Part shown: piece after piece, positions 1-10,128 of the stretch
How positions within the stretch are numbered: the first letter of the stretch is position 1
Layout: the number at the start of each line of letters is the position of its first letter
Assembly (NCBI RefSeq): GCF_021764745.1
Contig: NZ_JAETXX010000006.1
Location: forward strand, 172,893 to 236,892
Direction of reading: 5' to 3'
DNA from: Joostella atrarenae
Lineage (GTDB): Bacteria > Bacteroidota > Bacteroidia > Flavobacteriales > Flavobacteriaceae
DNA length: 64,000 bases
The notes under the pieces: generated by a model
The model's database searches: none
Told to the model about the DNA's origin: nothing
The model's input: the letters and a program-made list of their open reading frames with translations, nothing else
Program-made: the position numbers and the translations under genes

Positions 1-425
1 CTAATTGTCATTCCTAAAAAAGGAAAGGTAGGAATAGGTGTATCTTTTTCTTTTATAAAATGAGCCAAAAGATGCGCTTGCATATGGTTTACTTCAATTA
101 GAGGGATATTTAATCCTTGAGATAACGACTTAGCAAAAGACGTTCCAACGAGTAGTGAACCCATTAATCCAGGTCCGCGCGTAAAAGCTATTGCAGCTAA
201 CTGTTTTTTATCGATATTTGCCTTGCTCAAAGCTTGATGCACTACAGGGACAATATTTTGTTGATGCGCTCTAGAAGCAAGTTCTGGAACTACGCCACCA
301 TATTCTTCGTGAATTTTTTGGCTAGCCACAACATTGCTAAGCACTTTATCGTTGTGAAGAACAGCTGCAGAAGTGTCATCGCAAGAAGATTCTATAGCTA
401 GTATGTAAACATCTTGAGTATTCAT
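1..425 (-). CDS. tsaD: tRNA N6-threonylcarbamoyladenosine synthase subunit TsaD, 3' part missing
   Basis: About the first 141 codons of TsaD, the metal-binding subunit that transfers threonylcarbamoyl to A37 of ANN-decoding tRNAs. Reading the minus strand from the ATG at 425-423 gives MNTQDVYILAIESSCDDTSA, the ASKHA-fold start of the family. It is followed by the GPGLMGSLLVG stretch and the HMQAH metal-binding motif. The gene leaves the window at base 1, so the second half is not visible. It diverges from tamB, and the two 5' ends are almost on top of each other. A minus-strand -7 box (CAAAGGTA on the plus strand, 452-459) would give a short leader of about 20 nt. Confidence 0.95.
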   Translation of the reverse strand, partial: MNTQDVYILAIESSCDDTSAAVLHNDKVLSNVVASQKIHEEYGGVVPELASRAHQQNIVPVVHQALSKANIDKKQLAAIAFTRGPGLMGSLLVGTSFAKSLSQGLNIPLIEVNHMQAHLLAHFIKEKDTPIPTFPFLGMTI

Positions 426-3400
426 GCTATATTTGAACTGGAATTAAGTGGCAAAGGTAAAACATTAAAATCTATCAGAAAACTAAGAAAAATATTATTT
501 AGAATACTCCTTGTTGTCATCTTAATATTGGTGTTGGCAAGTATTTTTCTGTCCCTACCATTTGTGCAAACTTCTATTGCAAAAAGAGCTACAAACTATT
601 TAAATGAGACATTTAATACACACATTTTTATAGATGGTGTGCAGTTTATGCCTTTTTTTGGAGATGTAAATATAAAAGGGGTTTATGTTGAAGATTATAA
701 ACAAGACACTTTAGTTTATATAAATAAATTAAATACTTCCATTTTAAGTTTACAAAATATAGTAAAAGGAGATTTAGAATTTGGAGATATAAAAGCAGAT
801 GAGTTATTGCTGAATCTTAAAATTCATAAAGGAGAAGATAATACGAATTTAAATGTTTTTGTTGATAAATTAGATAAAGGAGAGGGAGACCCTGAGAATC
901 CATTTTTAATGACTTCTTCTCATATTTCCGTAAAGAAAAGTGAATTCCGTTTGGTGGATGAAAATAAAGAGACACCTCTTATTTTAGGATTAGAAGATCT
1001 TCATATTGAAGCTGATGATTTTCAGATTTTAGGACCTAAAGTTACTGTGGATATAAATCAATTGGATTTTACCTCTAAAAAGGGAGTTGTTGTAAATCAA
1101 TTAAAAACAAACTTTTCTTATTCTAAAACGGAAATGAGACTGGATGAATTTTCCTTAGAAACTCCAGAATCATTTATTCAAGGGGATATCGTTTTTAATT
1201 ATGAGGTTGAAGATTTTAAAGACTTTTTAAATAAAGTGAATCTAAAAGGTAACTTTAAAGAGTCTACCGTAGCATTGGATGAGATAAATCTTTATTTCAA
1301 TGAATTTGGTAAAGGAAGAGAGGTTAGATTGTCATCAGATTTTGAAGGAGTTTTAAACAAACTCTCAATGAATAATCTCGATATGACTTCTGAGAATACC
1401 ATTATAGATGGAGATTTTGTTTTTAATAATTTATTTGAAAAAGCAAAACCTTTTAGCATCGAAGCAAAGGTTAATAATGTATCTTCTAATTATTATCAGT
1501 TAACCAATTTATTGCCTGGAATTCTAGGTAAAACTTTGCCTTCTTCATTTAGTAGATTAGGGCAGCTTTCTATATTTGGAAATATGACAATTACGGAGCA
1601 ATCTGTATATGCTAAAGTAAATTTGATTTCAGATATTGGGAAAGGGTATTCCGACTTAACGCTTACTAATATTGATAATATCGATAATGCTTCTTATGAT
1701 GGATTTCTTTCATTACAGGATTTTGATATGGGAATTTTTCTGGAAGATGAGTCCCTTGGATTAACAAATTTAGATGTTAATGTAGATGGACTTGGATTTA
1801 AGCAGGAAGTGCTCAATACAGAAATTATAGGAGAGATATATAGCGTTGATTATAATGGATATAAATATAGTAATGTAAAGGTTTCAGGAATTCTTAAAGA
1901 CCAATTATTTGATGGGTCCGTAACTTCAAAAGACAAGAACTTTGATATAGCTTTTAAAGGGCTTGCAGATCTTTCTGGAGAGACCAATGAGTTTAAATTT
2001 GTGGCTTCCGTAAATAATATAGACCTAAATAGATTGAATTTTGTTAGCAGGGATAGTATTTCCGTATTTAAAGGGAATATTGTAGCAGATATGGCTGGAA
2101 ATACGCTCTATGATCTTGCTGGGGAGATTAGCTTCAATAAGACTAACTATGTAAACCAGAATGACAGTTATTATTTTGATGATTTTACAGTCACTTCAGA
2201 ATTTAAAGGTGTAGAGCGAATTATTACAGTTAATTCTCCGGATATTATTACAGGATCTTTAAAAGGTAAATATCGAGTTAGAGAACTCGGGAATCTTGTT
2301 AAGAATTCTATAGGTAGTATTTATACAAATTATAAACCAGAGGAAGTAGCTCCAGGACAATATGTAGACTTTAACTTTAAGATTTATAATAAAATTGTAG
2401 AGGTCTTTTTCCCGAAGATAGAATTTGGTAGTAATACTCTTATAAAGGGAAGCATTGTTGCTGATGAAGGGGATTTTAAATTGAGTTTTAATTCACCTAA
2501 AATTAATGCGAATGGAAATATTTTTGATAATATTGAAATTCAAATCGATAATAAAAATCCACTTTACAACACATATGTAGAAGTTAAAAATATCGATTCT
2601 AATATCTATGATGTTAATGATTTCTCACTGATAAATACTAAGATTAACGACACCCTATTTTTTAGAACTGAGTTTAAAGGAGGGAAGGAGTTTAATGATG
2701 TTTACAATCTTAATTTCTATCATACATTTAATAATAAGCAAGAATCTGTTATCGGATTAAAACGTTCACAACTAGGTTTTAAAGGACGCGATTGGATTAT
2801 TAATGAAAACAACGATACCGATAATAAAGTGAGCTTTAGTAAGACGTTAGACACCGTGAATATTAGTCAGGTGGTAATGAATTACAAAGAGGAACAAATA
2901 AGTTTAGAAGGTACCATAATTGATAGTACATATAAAGATATCGACCTTGAATTCGATAAGGTTACTTTAGATAAAATCATTCCAGATATAGATAGTCTAA
3001 AATTAGACGGAACAGTAGATGGTTATCTTAATATCTTACAGCGAAATAGTAATTATACGCCTTCTTCGAATGTGAAAATTTCAAACTTCGAAGTGAATGA
3101 TTATAAGTTAGGAAATCTTTTCCTTTCTATTCTTGGGAATGATAACTTAACCAAGTTTGGTGTAAACGCTAAAATTGTAAATCAAGATAGAGAATCTTTG
3201 AATATTCTCGGAGATATTATTTCTACTGAAGAGCAAACGGAATTAGATTTAAGGGGGCATTTGGAGAATTTAAATCTAAGTGTTTTAAGTCCTTTAGGGG
3301 GAGATGTTATTTCTAATATGCGGGGATTTGCTTCTGGAGATTTTAAAATGACAGGTCCTATCGATAATCCAGATATGGACGGTGGGTTACAAATTACCGA

Positions 3401-4946
3401 TGGAGGTTTAAAGATTCCGTATCTAAATGTAGACCTTGATTTCGAAAAGATTGCCGATGTTAGTTTAGAGGGGCGTTCCTTTAAATTCGATAATGTTGGT
3501 ATTACAGACACCCAATATAATACTGAAGCTACGCTAAATGGATCTATAACATACGATTATTTTAGAGATTGGTATTTAGATTTAAATTTAGACACCAATG
3601 GCGAGCGGTTTTTGGTGCTTAATACAAGAGGCGAAGAGGAGTCTTTATATTACGGAACAGGATTTATAAGTGGAGATGCTCAGATTTATGGGCTCACCAA
3701 TAAGATCATAAATATCGATGTGAATGCTAAAACGGAGAGAGGGACAACTTTTGTAATTCCGTTAAGTGATATTACAGAAATTGGAGATACTTCTATTATT
3801 AATTTTATCGATAAAGGAGAAACTGAAGAAGAGGCTTTTCAGCAAAAATTAGCAGAGGTAAAAGGGGTAGAGATGCAATTTGATCTCGATGTAACTCCAG
3901 AAGCCGAAATTGAAATTATTATAGATCCAAAGACAAGAAGTACTCTAAAAGGAACTGGAGCGGGAAGTTTATTAATAGAAATAAATACCAACGGTAAGTT
4001 TAGGATGTATGGTGACTTTATAACCTATACAGGAGAATATTTGTTTAAATATGGCGGTTTTATAAACAAACGCTTCGTTGTACAGCCAGGGGGAACCATC
4101 AACTGGGAGGGAGATCCTTTAGACGATGTAGATATGAATATTGCAGCTAAATATTCACTCTACGCAAATCCAGCCGTATTGTTAGAGAATAGTCAGCTTA
4201 CAAGGAAAATCGAAACGGACGTTATCATAGAGCTTCAGGGGCAACTTATGCAGCCATCTTTAGATTATACTATCAATTTTCCATCTGCAAATGCTGTTAT
4301 AAATGCAGAGTTACAATACCGATTAGATGATAATGCAAAAAGGGAGCTTCAAGCCTTCTCTTTATTGTCGCAAGGAGTGTTTTTAAATGAGTTAAGTATT
4401 AATCAGACAGCTGTAACGGGGAATTTAGTACAAACAGCTTCGAGTTTATTCAATCAAGTTTTAAATTCTGGTGATGGTAAGTTTGATGTAGGTGTTTCTT
4501 ATGATATTGGAGAGCGAAACCCAGAATTAGATTTTGTTACAGAAGATCGTTTGGGAGTTACCGTTTCTACACAGATTAGTGATAGGATACTTATAAACGG
4601 AAAAATTGGAGTTCCAGTTGGTGGAGTTACAGAAACAGTTGTTGCAGGAGATGTAGAAATACAAATTCTTTTAAATGAAGAAGGAAGTTTAACAGCAAGG
4701 ATATTCAATCGTGAAGATGAGATTCAGCAATTCTTTGCACAACAGCAAGGATACACTCAGGGAATGGGAATTTCATATCAAGTAGAGTTTGATACTTTTA
4801 GAGAACTCATGAAAAAAATATTTGTTGGTAATAAAGATAAAAAGGAAGAGAAAAAAGCCCCAGAAAAAAAGGAAGAAAAGAAAGACGATTCTATGGGGAA
4901 TGGTTTAGTTAATTTTAGAACTAAAAAAAGTAAGGAATCACCTTAG
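414..4946 (+). CDS. tamB: TamB-like translocation and assembly module protein (AsmA/DUF490 superfamily)
   Basis: A giant envelope protein of up to 1510 residues. One N-terminal membrane segment (about residues 27-49) is followed by a long repetitive beta-strand body, which is expected to form a periplasmic hydrophobic groove. The C-terminal third holds the conserved TamB domain (about 1050-1430), ending in a charged Lys/Glu tail. TamB-family proteins are known to help outer-membrane protein assembly and/or carry phospholipid between membranes. No ATG or GTG exists near the start. The listed start is TTG at 414, which lies upstream of the predicted -7 box and inside tsaD, so the true start is probably downstream and non-canonical. 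Length and domain order are normal for Bacteroidota homologues. Confidence 0.88.
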   Translation: MSIHAIFELELSGKGKTLKSIRKLRKILFRILLVVILILVLASIFLSLPFVQTSIAKRATNYLNETFNTHIFIDGVQFMPFFGDVNIKGVYVEDYKQDTLVYINKLNTSILSLQNIVKGDLEFGDIKADELLLNLKIHKGEDNTNLNVFVDKLDKGEGDPENPFLMTSSHISVKKSEFRLVDENKETPLILGLEDLHIEADDFQILGPKVTVDINQLDFTSKKGVVVNQLKTNFSYSKTEMRLDEFSLETPESFIQGDIVFNYEVEDFKDFLNKVNLKGNFKESTVALDEINLYFNEFGKGREVRLSSDFEGVLNKLSMNNLDMTSENTIIDGDFVFNNLFEKAKPFSIEAKVNNVSSNYYQLTNLLPGILGKTLPSSFSRLGQLSIFGNMTITEQSVYAKVNLISDIGKGYSDLTLTNIDNIDNASYDGFLSLQDFDMGIFLEDESLGLTNLDVNVDGLGFKQEVLNTEIIGEIYSVDYNGYKYSNVKVSGILKDQLFDGSVTSKDKNFDIAFKGLADLSGETNEFKFVASVNNIDLNRLNFVSRDSISVFKGNIVADMAGNTLYDLAGEISFNKTNYVNQNDSYYFDDFTVTSEFKGVERIITVNSPDIITGSLKGKYRVRELGNLVKNSIGSIYTNYKPEEVAPGQYVDFNFKIYNKIVEVFFPKIEFGSNTLIKGSIVADEGDFKLSFNSPKINANGNIFDNIEIQIDNKNPLYNTYVEVKNIDSNIYDVNDFSLINTKINDTLFFRTEFKGGKEFNDVYNLNFYHTFNNKQESVIGLKRSQLGFKGRDWIINENNDTDNKVSFSKTLDTVNISQVVMNYKEEQISLEGTIIDSTYKDIDLEFDKVTLDKIIPDIDSLKLDGTVDGYLNILQRNSNYTPSSNVKISNFEVNDYKLGNLFLSILGNDNLTKFGVNAKIVNQDRESLNILGDIISTEEQTELDLRGHLENLNLSVLSPLGGDVISNMRGFASGDFKMTGPIDNPDMDGGLQITDGGLKIPYLNVDLDFEKIADVSLEGRSFKFDNVGITDTQYNTEATLNGSITYDYFRDWYLDLNLDTNGERFLVLNTRGEEESLYYGTGFISGDAQIYGLTNKIINIDVNAKTERGTTFVIPLSDITEIGDTSIINFIDKGETEEEAFQQKLAEVKGVEMQFDLDVTPEAEIEIIIDPKTRSTLKGTGAGSLLIEINTNGKFRMYGDFITYTGEYLFKYGGFINKRFVVQPGGTINWEGDPLDDVDMNIAAKYSLYANPAVLLENSQLTRKIETDVIIELQGQLMQPSLDYTINFPSANAVINAELQYRLDDNAKRELQAFSLLSQGVFLNELSINQTAVTGNLVQTASSLFNQVLNSGDGKFDVGVSYDIGERNPELDFVTEDRLGVTVSTQISDRILINGKIGVPVGGVTETVVAGDVEIQILLNEEGSLTARIFNREDEIQQFFAQQQGYTQGMGISYQVEFDTFRELMKKIFVGNKDKKEEKKAPEKKEEKKDDSMGNGLVNFRTKKSKESP
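428..459. promoter_or_regulatory. Back-to-back -7 boxes for tamB (+) and tsaD (-)
   Basis: TATATTTG at 428-435 on the plus strand and TACCTTTG on the minus strand (459-452) both fit the Bacteroidetes -7 consensus TAnnTTTG. They face outward across the narrow divergent gap. Clear -33 TTG elements at ideal spacing were not seen, so the call rests on the -7 matches and their position. Confidence 0.45.
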
Positions 4947-5223
4947 ATTTCGTCTAAAGAAGAGCAATACGATTTTCGTAATTCTTCAGAATTATATTTT
5001 AGCAATTCATACTTCTTGATTTTCAATCATAATTTTTTAGTATTTTATCTTTCTGAAGCGTTTTTTTCTTGAAAATCGGAAAATAACTCACATAAAAAAT
5101 AACAGAATTGTTAAGAATTTATCAACGAAAACGATTGAAACTTTCATTATTGTATTTTTAATTAAAACAATATGAGAAAATTGAAATTTCTTTGGTAGTT
5201 TTACGATTCAAATAATTTAATTA

Positions 5224-6210
5224 ATGTCTACAAACATCAAAAAAATAGGAGTTTTGACGTCTGGTGGCGATGCGCCAGGAATGAATGCTGCACTTCGTGC
5301 GGTAGTAAGAACTTGTGCATACCATAATATAGAATGTGTTGGGATCTACAGAGGATACCAAGGACTTATTGAAGGAGATTTAGAAGCATTAGACGCAAGA
5401 AGTGTAAGAAATATAATTAACCGTGGAGGTACGATTCTTAAATCGGCAAGATCCAAAGATTTTAGAACTAAAGAAGGAAGAGCTAAAGCACATGAGCAGC
5501 TTATAGCTAATGAAATTGATGCCTTAGTTTTAATTGGAGGTGACGGTACTTTCACTGGAGGAATGATTTTTAATGAAGAATATGGGTATCCTGTTATTGG
5601 AATCCCTGGAACTATAGATAACGATATCGATGGTACAACCTTTACTTTGGGTTACGATACAGCTTTAAATACAGTTGTAGATGCTATTGATAGAATTAGA
5701 GATACAGCGAGTTCACACGATCGTTTGTTTTTTATTGAAGTAATGGGACGCGATTGCGGACAATTAGCTTTAAATTCTGGAGTAGGAGCAGGAGCAGAAG
5801 AAATTCTTATTCCTGAAGCAAATCTAGGATTAGATCGCTTATTACATTCTTTAGAACGTAGTAGAAATAGTGGAAAAACATCTAGTATTGTTGTGGTTGC
5901 TGAAGGAGATAAATCTGGGAAGAATGTTTTCGAACTAGCAGAATATGTAGAAGAAAACCTTCCAAATTACGACATTAGAGTTTCTGTATTAGGACATATG
6001 CAGCGTGGAGGATCACCTTCTTGCTTTGACCGTGTGTTAGCTAGTAGAATGGGAGTTCGTGCGGTAGAATCGCTTATGGAAGGTAAATCAAACTTAATGG
6101 TAGGACTTATTAAGGATGAAATTGTATTAACACCAATAGAACAAGCAATCAAAGGGAAGTCGTCAATAGATGCTGAGCTGATGAGAGTTTGTGAAATAAT
6201 GTCAACATAA
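5224..6210 (+). CDS. pfkA: ATP-dependent 6-phosphofructokinase
   Basis: 328 residues, the usual length for bacterial PfkA. It phosphorylates fructose 6-phosphate to the 1,6-bisphosphate in glycolysis. Visible hallmarks are the N-terminal TSGGDAPGMNAALR nucleotide loop, the GGDGT motif near residue 105 that binds ATP/Mg, the PGTIDND catalytic motif near residue 128, and GHMQRGGSPS near the end. The start is ATG preceded by an A-rich stretch. gapA follows 93 bp downstream on the same strand, so two glycolytic steps sit side by side. Confidence 0.97.
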   Translation: MSTNIKKIGVLTSGGDAPGMNAALRAVVRTCAYHNIECVGIYRGYQGLIEGDLEALDARSVRNIINRGGTILKSARSKDFRTKEGRAKAHEQLIANEIDALVLIGGDGTFTGGMIFNEEYGYPVIGIPGTIDNDIDGTTFTLGYDTALNTVVDAIDRIRDTASSHDRLFFIEVMGRDCGQLALNSGVGAGAEEILIPEANLGLDRLLHSLERSRNSGKTSSIVVVAEGDKSGKNVFELAEYVEENLPNYDIRVSVLGHMQRGGSPSCFDRVLASRMGVRAVESLMEGKSNLMVGLIKDEIVLTPIEQAIKGKSSIDAELMRVCEIMST

Positions 6211-6258
6211 AAAGTAATTAATCAACACACCTCTCGGGGTAAAAACGAGAAATAAAGC

Positions 6259-6269
6259 CACTTAGTGGT
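6259..6269. repeat. Short ACTTAGT-core inverted repeat between pfkA and gapA
   Basis: CCACTTAGTGG is a perfect 11-base inverted repeat around the central T in the pfkA-gapA gap. A related one (CTCACTTAGTGAG) occurs at 25965-25977. Either could be a small RNA hairpin, for example a processing site, or a binding site. Confidence 0.35.
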
Positions 6270-6285
6270 AATTAATAATTAATAA

Positions 6286-7305
<1,020 letters not shown>

Positions 7306-7403
7306 ATTTATATAGGATCTAAAGAAAAGTAATCTAAACAAGATTACAATTTTATTAAGATCTGCTTATTAAACTAACTCAAGAGCTAACTATTTGGTAG
7401 GTT

Positions 7404-7433
7404 ATAAGCCTTAATACAATTATTAAGGCTTAT
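7404..7433 (+). terminator. Hairpin terminator after gapA
   Basis: A perfect 13-bp stem, ATAAGCCTTAATA (7404-7416) pairing with TATTAAGGCTTAT (7421-7433), around a 4-base CAAT loop. It lies about 100 bp downstream of the gapA stop codon. The T tract after it is weak. Confidence 0.75.
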
Positions 7434-7505
7434 TCTTACTGATTTTCGAGAAACCTAAAGCAGACTTAATAGTTTTTCAGGAAGCTATTAATTTAATTTT
7501 AACGT

Positions 7506-8363
7506 ATGATTTTAATTGTAGATAGTGGTGCAACAAAATCTGATTGGATCGCATTAGATGAAGAAGGGAACAAGTTATTTGTAACAAAGACCTTAGGGTT
7601 AAGTCCTGAAGTATTAACAAAGGAAATTATAGACGAACGTCTAGCAAATAATTTTGAACTCTATAAACATCGTAAAGAAGTAACACAACTATATTTTTAT
7701 GGAGCTGGTTGTGGTACAGATAGAATGCGAAAATTTTTAAAAGGTATTTTTGTAGAGTACTTTCCTGAAGCTAAAATTTCAGTAAAAGAAGATACATATG
7801 CTGCTATTTACGCTACTGTAGATCCAGATCAACATGCAATTGTATGTATATTGGGAACTGGTTCTAATTGTAGCTATTGGGATGGTAAAGAATTGTTCCA
7901 GAAAGTAACCTCACTAGGATATATTTTAATGGACGATTGTAGTGGTAATTATTTTGGAAGACAACTTCTAAGAGATTTTTACTACCATAAAATACCAAAA
8001 AAATTAGCCGAGAAATTTGCAAGTGAATACGATCTAGAAGAAGATAGTATAAAAAATCATTTGTATAAGCAACCGAATCCAAATACCTATTTGGCAACGT
8101 TTGCTAAGTTTTTGATCCAAAACAAGGATGAAGAATATTCTCAAGCTTTAATCAGAAAGGGAATGCAGTTATTTATAGATAACTCTATTACCCAATTTGA
8201 ACAAGCAAAAGATGTTCCTGTTCATTTTATTGGAAGTATTGCTTATTATCTACAAGATGAGTTAAAACAAGCGCTTTCTGAAAATGGATTGTCTATTGGT
8301 AAGGTTTTAAGAAGACCTATTGATGGATTAGTGGAATATCATAAATCTGTTCTTTTTGAATAG
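7506..8363 (+). CDS. BadF/BadG/BcrA/BcrD-type ATPase, probable N-acetylglucosamine kinase
   Basis: A 285-residue ASKHA-fold kinase. The N-terminal MILIVDSGATKSDW is the phosphate-1 loop, and CILGTGSNCSYWDGK near residue 116 is the phosphate-2 loop with the GTGSN signature. Single-gene members in Bacteroidota are usually annotated as N-acetylglucosamine kinase-like. The benzoyl-CoA reductase members of the family have partner genes that are absent here. It stands between two hairpin terminators, so it is probably transcribed alone. Its closeness to the SusCD/GHL10 locus would fit GlcNAc salvage, but this is inference. Confidence 0.8.
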   Translation: MILIVDSGATKSDWIALDEEGNKLFVTKTLGLSPEVLTKEIIDERLANNFELYKHRKEVTQLYFYGAGCGTDRMRKFLKGIFVEYFPEAKISVKEDTYAAIYATVDPDQHAIVCILGTGSNCSYWDGKELFQKVTSLGYILMDDCSGNYFGRQLLRDFYYHKIPKKLAEKFASEYDLEEDSIKNHLYKQPNPNTYLATFAKFLIQNKDEEYSQALIRKGMQLFIDNSITQFEQAKDVPVHFIGSIAYYLQDELKQALSENGLSIGKVLRRPIDGLVEYHKSVLFE

Positions 8364-8381
8364 TATATAAAATATATAATT

Positions 8382-8418
8382 AAAAGGCTGCTTACAAGAT
8401 TCTAAGCAGCCTTTTTGT
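8382..8418. terminator. Bidirectional hairpin terminator between kinase (+) and GHL10 gene (-)
   Basis: A 13-bp stem, AAAAGGCTGCTTA (8382-8394) with TAAGCAGCCTTTT (8403-8415), an 8-base loop, and a T run on the plus strand with an A run on the other side. It sits between convergent genes and can serve both. Confidence 0.85.
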
Positions 8419-8477
8419 TTTGTAAATAATTCAACGAAGCGCTATTTTTATAGCTTCAAAGCATATAAGTATGAATA

Positions 8478-10034
8478 TTATTTAATATTCTCTTCGAAAA
8501 ATAAACTTTGATTCCCAACGCGATCTACCGCAGTAATTCCAACTTTTATTAAAGGATTTTTAGAGTCCCCTTCATAAAATGGGAGTGAGGTTGAAAAATC
8601 ATTTCTATTGAGTATTATATAATCCCAGTTTTTACCTTTGTATTTAAAGTAAACAACATATCTAAATATTTCTTTTTTTGTAGAATGTTTCCATTCTAAG
8701 TTAATGATTTCATCTTTTTGCTCGACTCTCAAAGTAGGTTGCAGTGGAGGGATGTTGTCTAACCATGGACTAGGCGGAACGATAGTTTTTTTAGCATATG
8801 GCTTTTCTTTAATGGCTATAGAAAGCGAATCATATTTAATGAGAGGACCTATACTCCAATGTACGGATCCTTTGCTTTTAGGTGTTATTCCTCGAGTTAT
8901 CATAATTTGATTGATAACTTCATCCGCATTTTTTTCTCCTCCTCCACGATCCATTTTTATACCTGGCCAAAGATGTCTTTGTTGAGTGTTTTCATTTTCC
9001 CACCAGCCTAGTAGTTCAGGAAAGCTTTGTCCAATCTTATTGGTTTCCCAATATAACTGTGGGGTAAAATAATCAATCCATCCTTTATTAAGCCATAGTT
9101 TAGCATCTGCATAAAGTTTATCATATTGATCAAATCCAACAACAGACTGAGGATATCCAGGTCTCCATATTCCAAATGGACTTAAACCAAATTTTATAGA
9201 AGGATTTTCTTCTTTAATAGCTTCATAAACCATTTTTATAAAACTGTTCACATTGTCTCTTCTCCAATCGCCTCTAGAAAGTTCCCCGCCTGAATTTAAA
9301 TATTGTTGCCAACTTTTGTCATCAGGAAAATCTTTACCATTATTATAAGAATCATATGGATAAAAATAATCATCAAAATGTACTCCGTCGATATCATATC
9401 TCTTTACAATATCTTTAACTACTGCTAGAGAATGTTCTTTGGTGCCTTCTAAGGAAGGGTCCATCCAATACATTCCATTCTCGAGTTTTACTACAAGCTC
9501 TGGATGCATTTTTACGATAGATTTTTCGGTAATTTGTTTTCCTTGAGTATGATGAGCTCTATATGGATTAAGCCATACATGAAGTTCAATACCCCTTTTA
9601 TGAGCCTCTTCAATCCAGAATTCTAATGGGTCGTAATATGGAGATGGAGCTTCACCTTGTTTTCCAGATAAATAATAAGACCAAGGCTCTAAGTTGCTTT
9701 TGTACAAAGCGTCTGCTTGTGGTCTTACTTGAAAAATGGCAGCATTATAGTTATGTTGCTCTAAAAAATCTAAAAGTTTAATAGCTTCGTCTTTTTGCAC
9801 TTTCGTAGAAAGGCCTGGTTTACTTGGCCAGTTGATATTTGCCACTGTTGCTATCCAAGCGGCTCTAAATTCCTCAATATTATAGGGAGTTTTTGGGTTC
9901 CAAATTTGATTACGTTGTTTTTTGTTTGATAGGTTTACGCCATCTTTTTTATTATAGTATGTTAAGGTTGCCTCAGATTTACAAGAGATTATAAATAAGA
10001 AAAGGAGTAGTGAGTAAATTATTTTTTTAGTCAT
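8478..10034 (-). CDS. GHL10-family (DUF187) glycoside hydrolase-like lipoprotein, copy 1
   Basis: 518 residues with a lipoprotein signal (lipobox IISC, Cys18), so probably an outer-membrane lipoprotein. The body matches the glycoside-hydrolase-like 10 family: EFRAAWIATVANINWPSKPG at the start of a TIM-barrel, DGVHFDDYFYPY with the acidic pair expected in the active site, and LSPFGIWRPG. A fibronectin-like domain of about 90 residues ends the protein. E. coli DigH of this family cleaves peptide-free glycan strands of peptidoglycan. The gene follows susD on the same strand (94-bp gap with a hairpin), so it is the probable enzyme of the SusCD locus. A close paralogue lies at 16095-17687. Confidence 0.85.
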   Translation of the reverse strand: MTKKIIYSLLLFLFIISCKSEATLTYYNKKDGVNLSNKKQRNQIWNPKTPYNIEEFRAAWIATVANINWPSKPGLSTKVQKDEAIKLLDFLEQHNYNAAIFQVRPQADALYKSNLEPWSYYLSGKQGEAPSPYYDPLEFWIEEAHKRGIELHVWLNPYRAHHTQGKQITEKSIVKMHPELVVKLENGMYWMDPSLEGTKEHSLAVVKDIVKRYDIDGVHFDDYFYPYDSYNNGKDFPDDKSWQQYLNSGGELSRGDWRRDNVNSFIKMVYEAIKEENPSIKFGLSPFGIWRPGYPQSVVGFDQYDKLYADAKLWLNKGWIDYFTPQLYWETNKIGQSFPELLGWWENENTQQRHLWPGIKMDRGGGEKNADEVINQIMITRGITPKSKGSVHWSIGPLIKYDSLSIAIKEKPYAKKTIVPPSPWLDNIPPLQPTLRVEQKDEIINLEWKHSTKKEIFRYVVYFKYKGKNWDYIILNRNDFSTSLPFYEGDSKNPLIKVGITAVDRVGNQSLFFEENIK

Positions 10035-10076
10035 TGTTAAGTGTTGGAAGGAATATTTAAATTTAATTATATTAAA

Positions 10077-10117
10077 ATCATATAAGCTCTCCTTTAAAAT
10101 AAGAGAACTTATATGAT
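10077..10117 (-). terminator. Hairpin downstream of susD
   Basis: ATCATATAAG (10077-10086) pairs with CTTATATGAT (10108-10117), and an inner CTCT/AGAG extends the stem. It lies 11 bp beyond the susD stop codon on the minus strand, before the GHL10 gene. It may reduce read-through or protect the susCD message, as is common in Sus operons. Confidence 0.6.
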
Positions 10118-10128
10118 AGTTTCTATAG

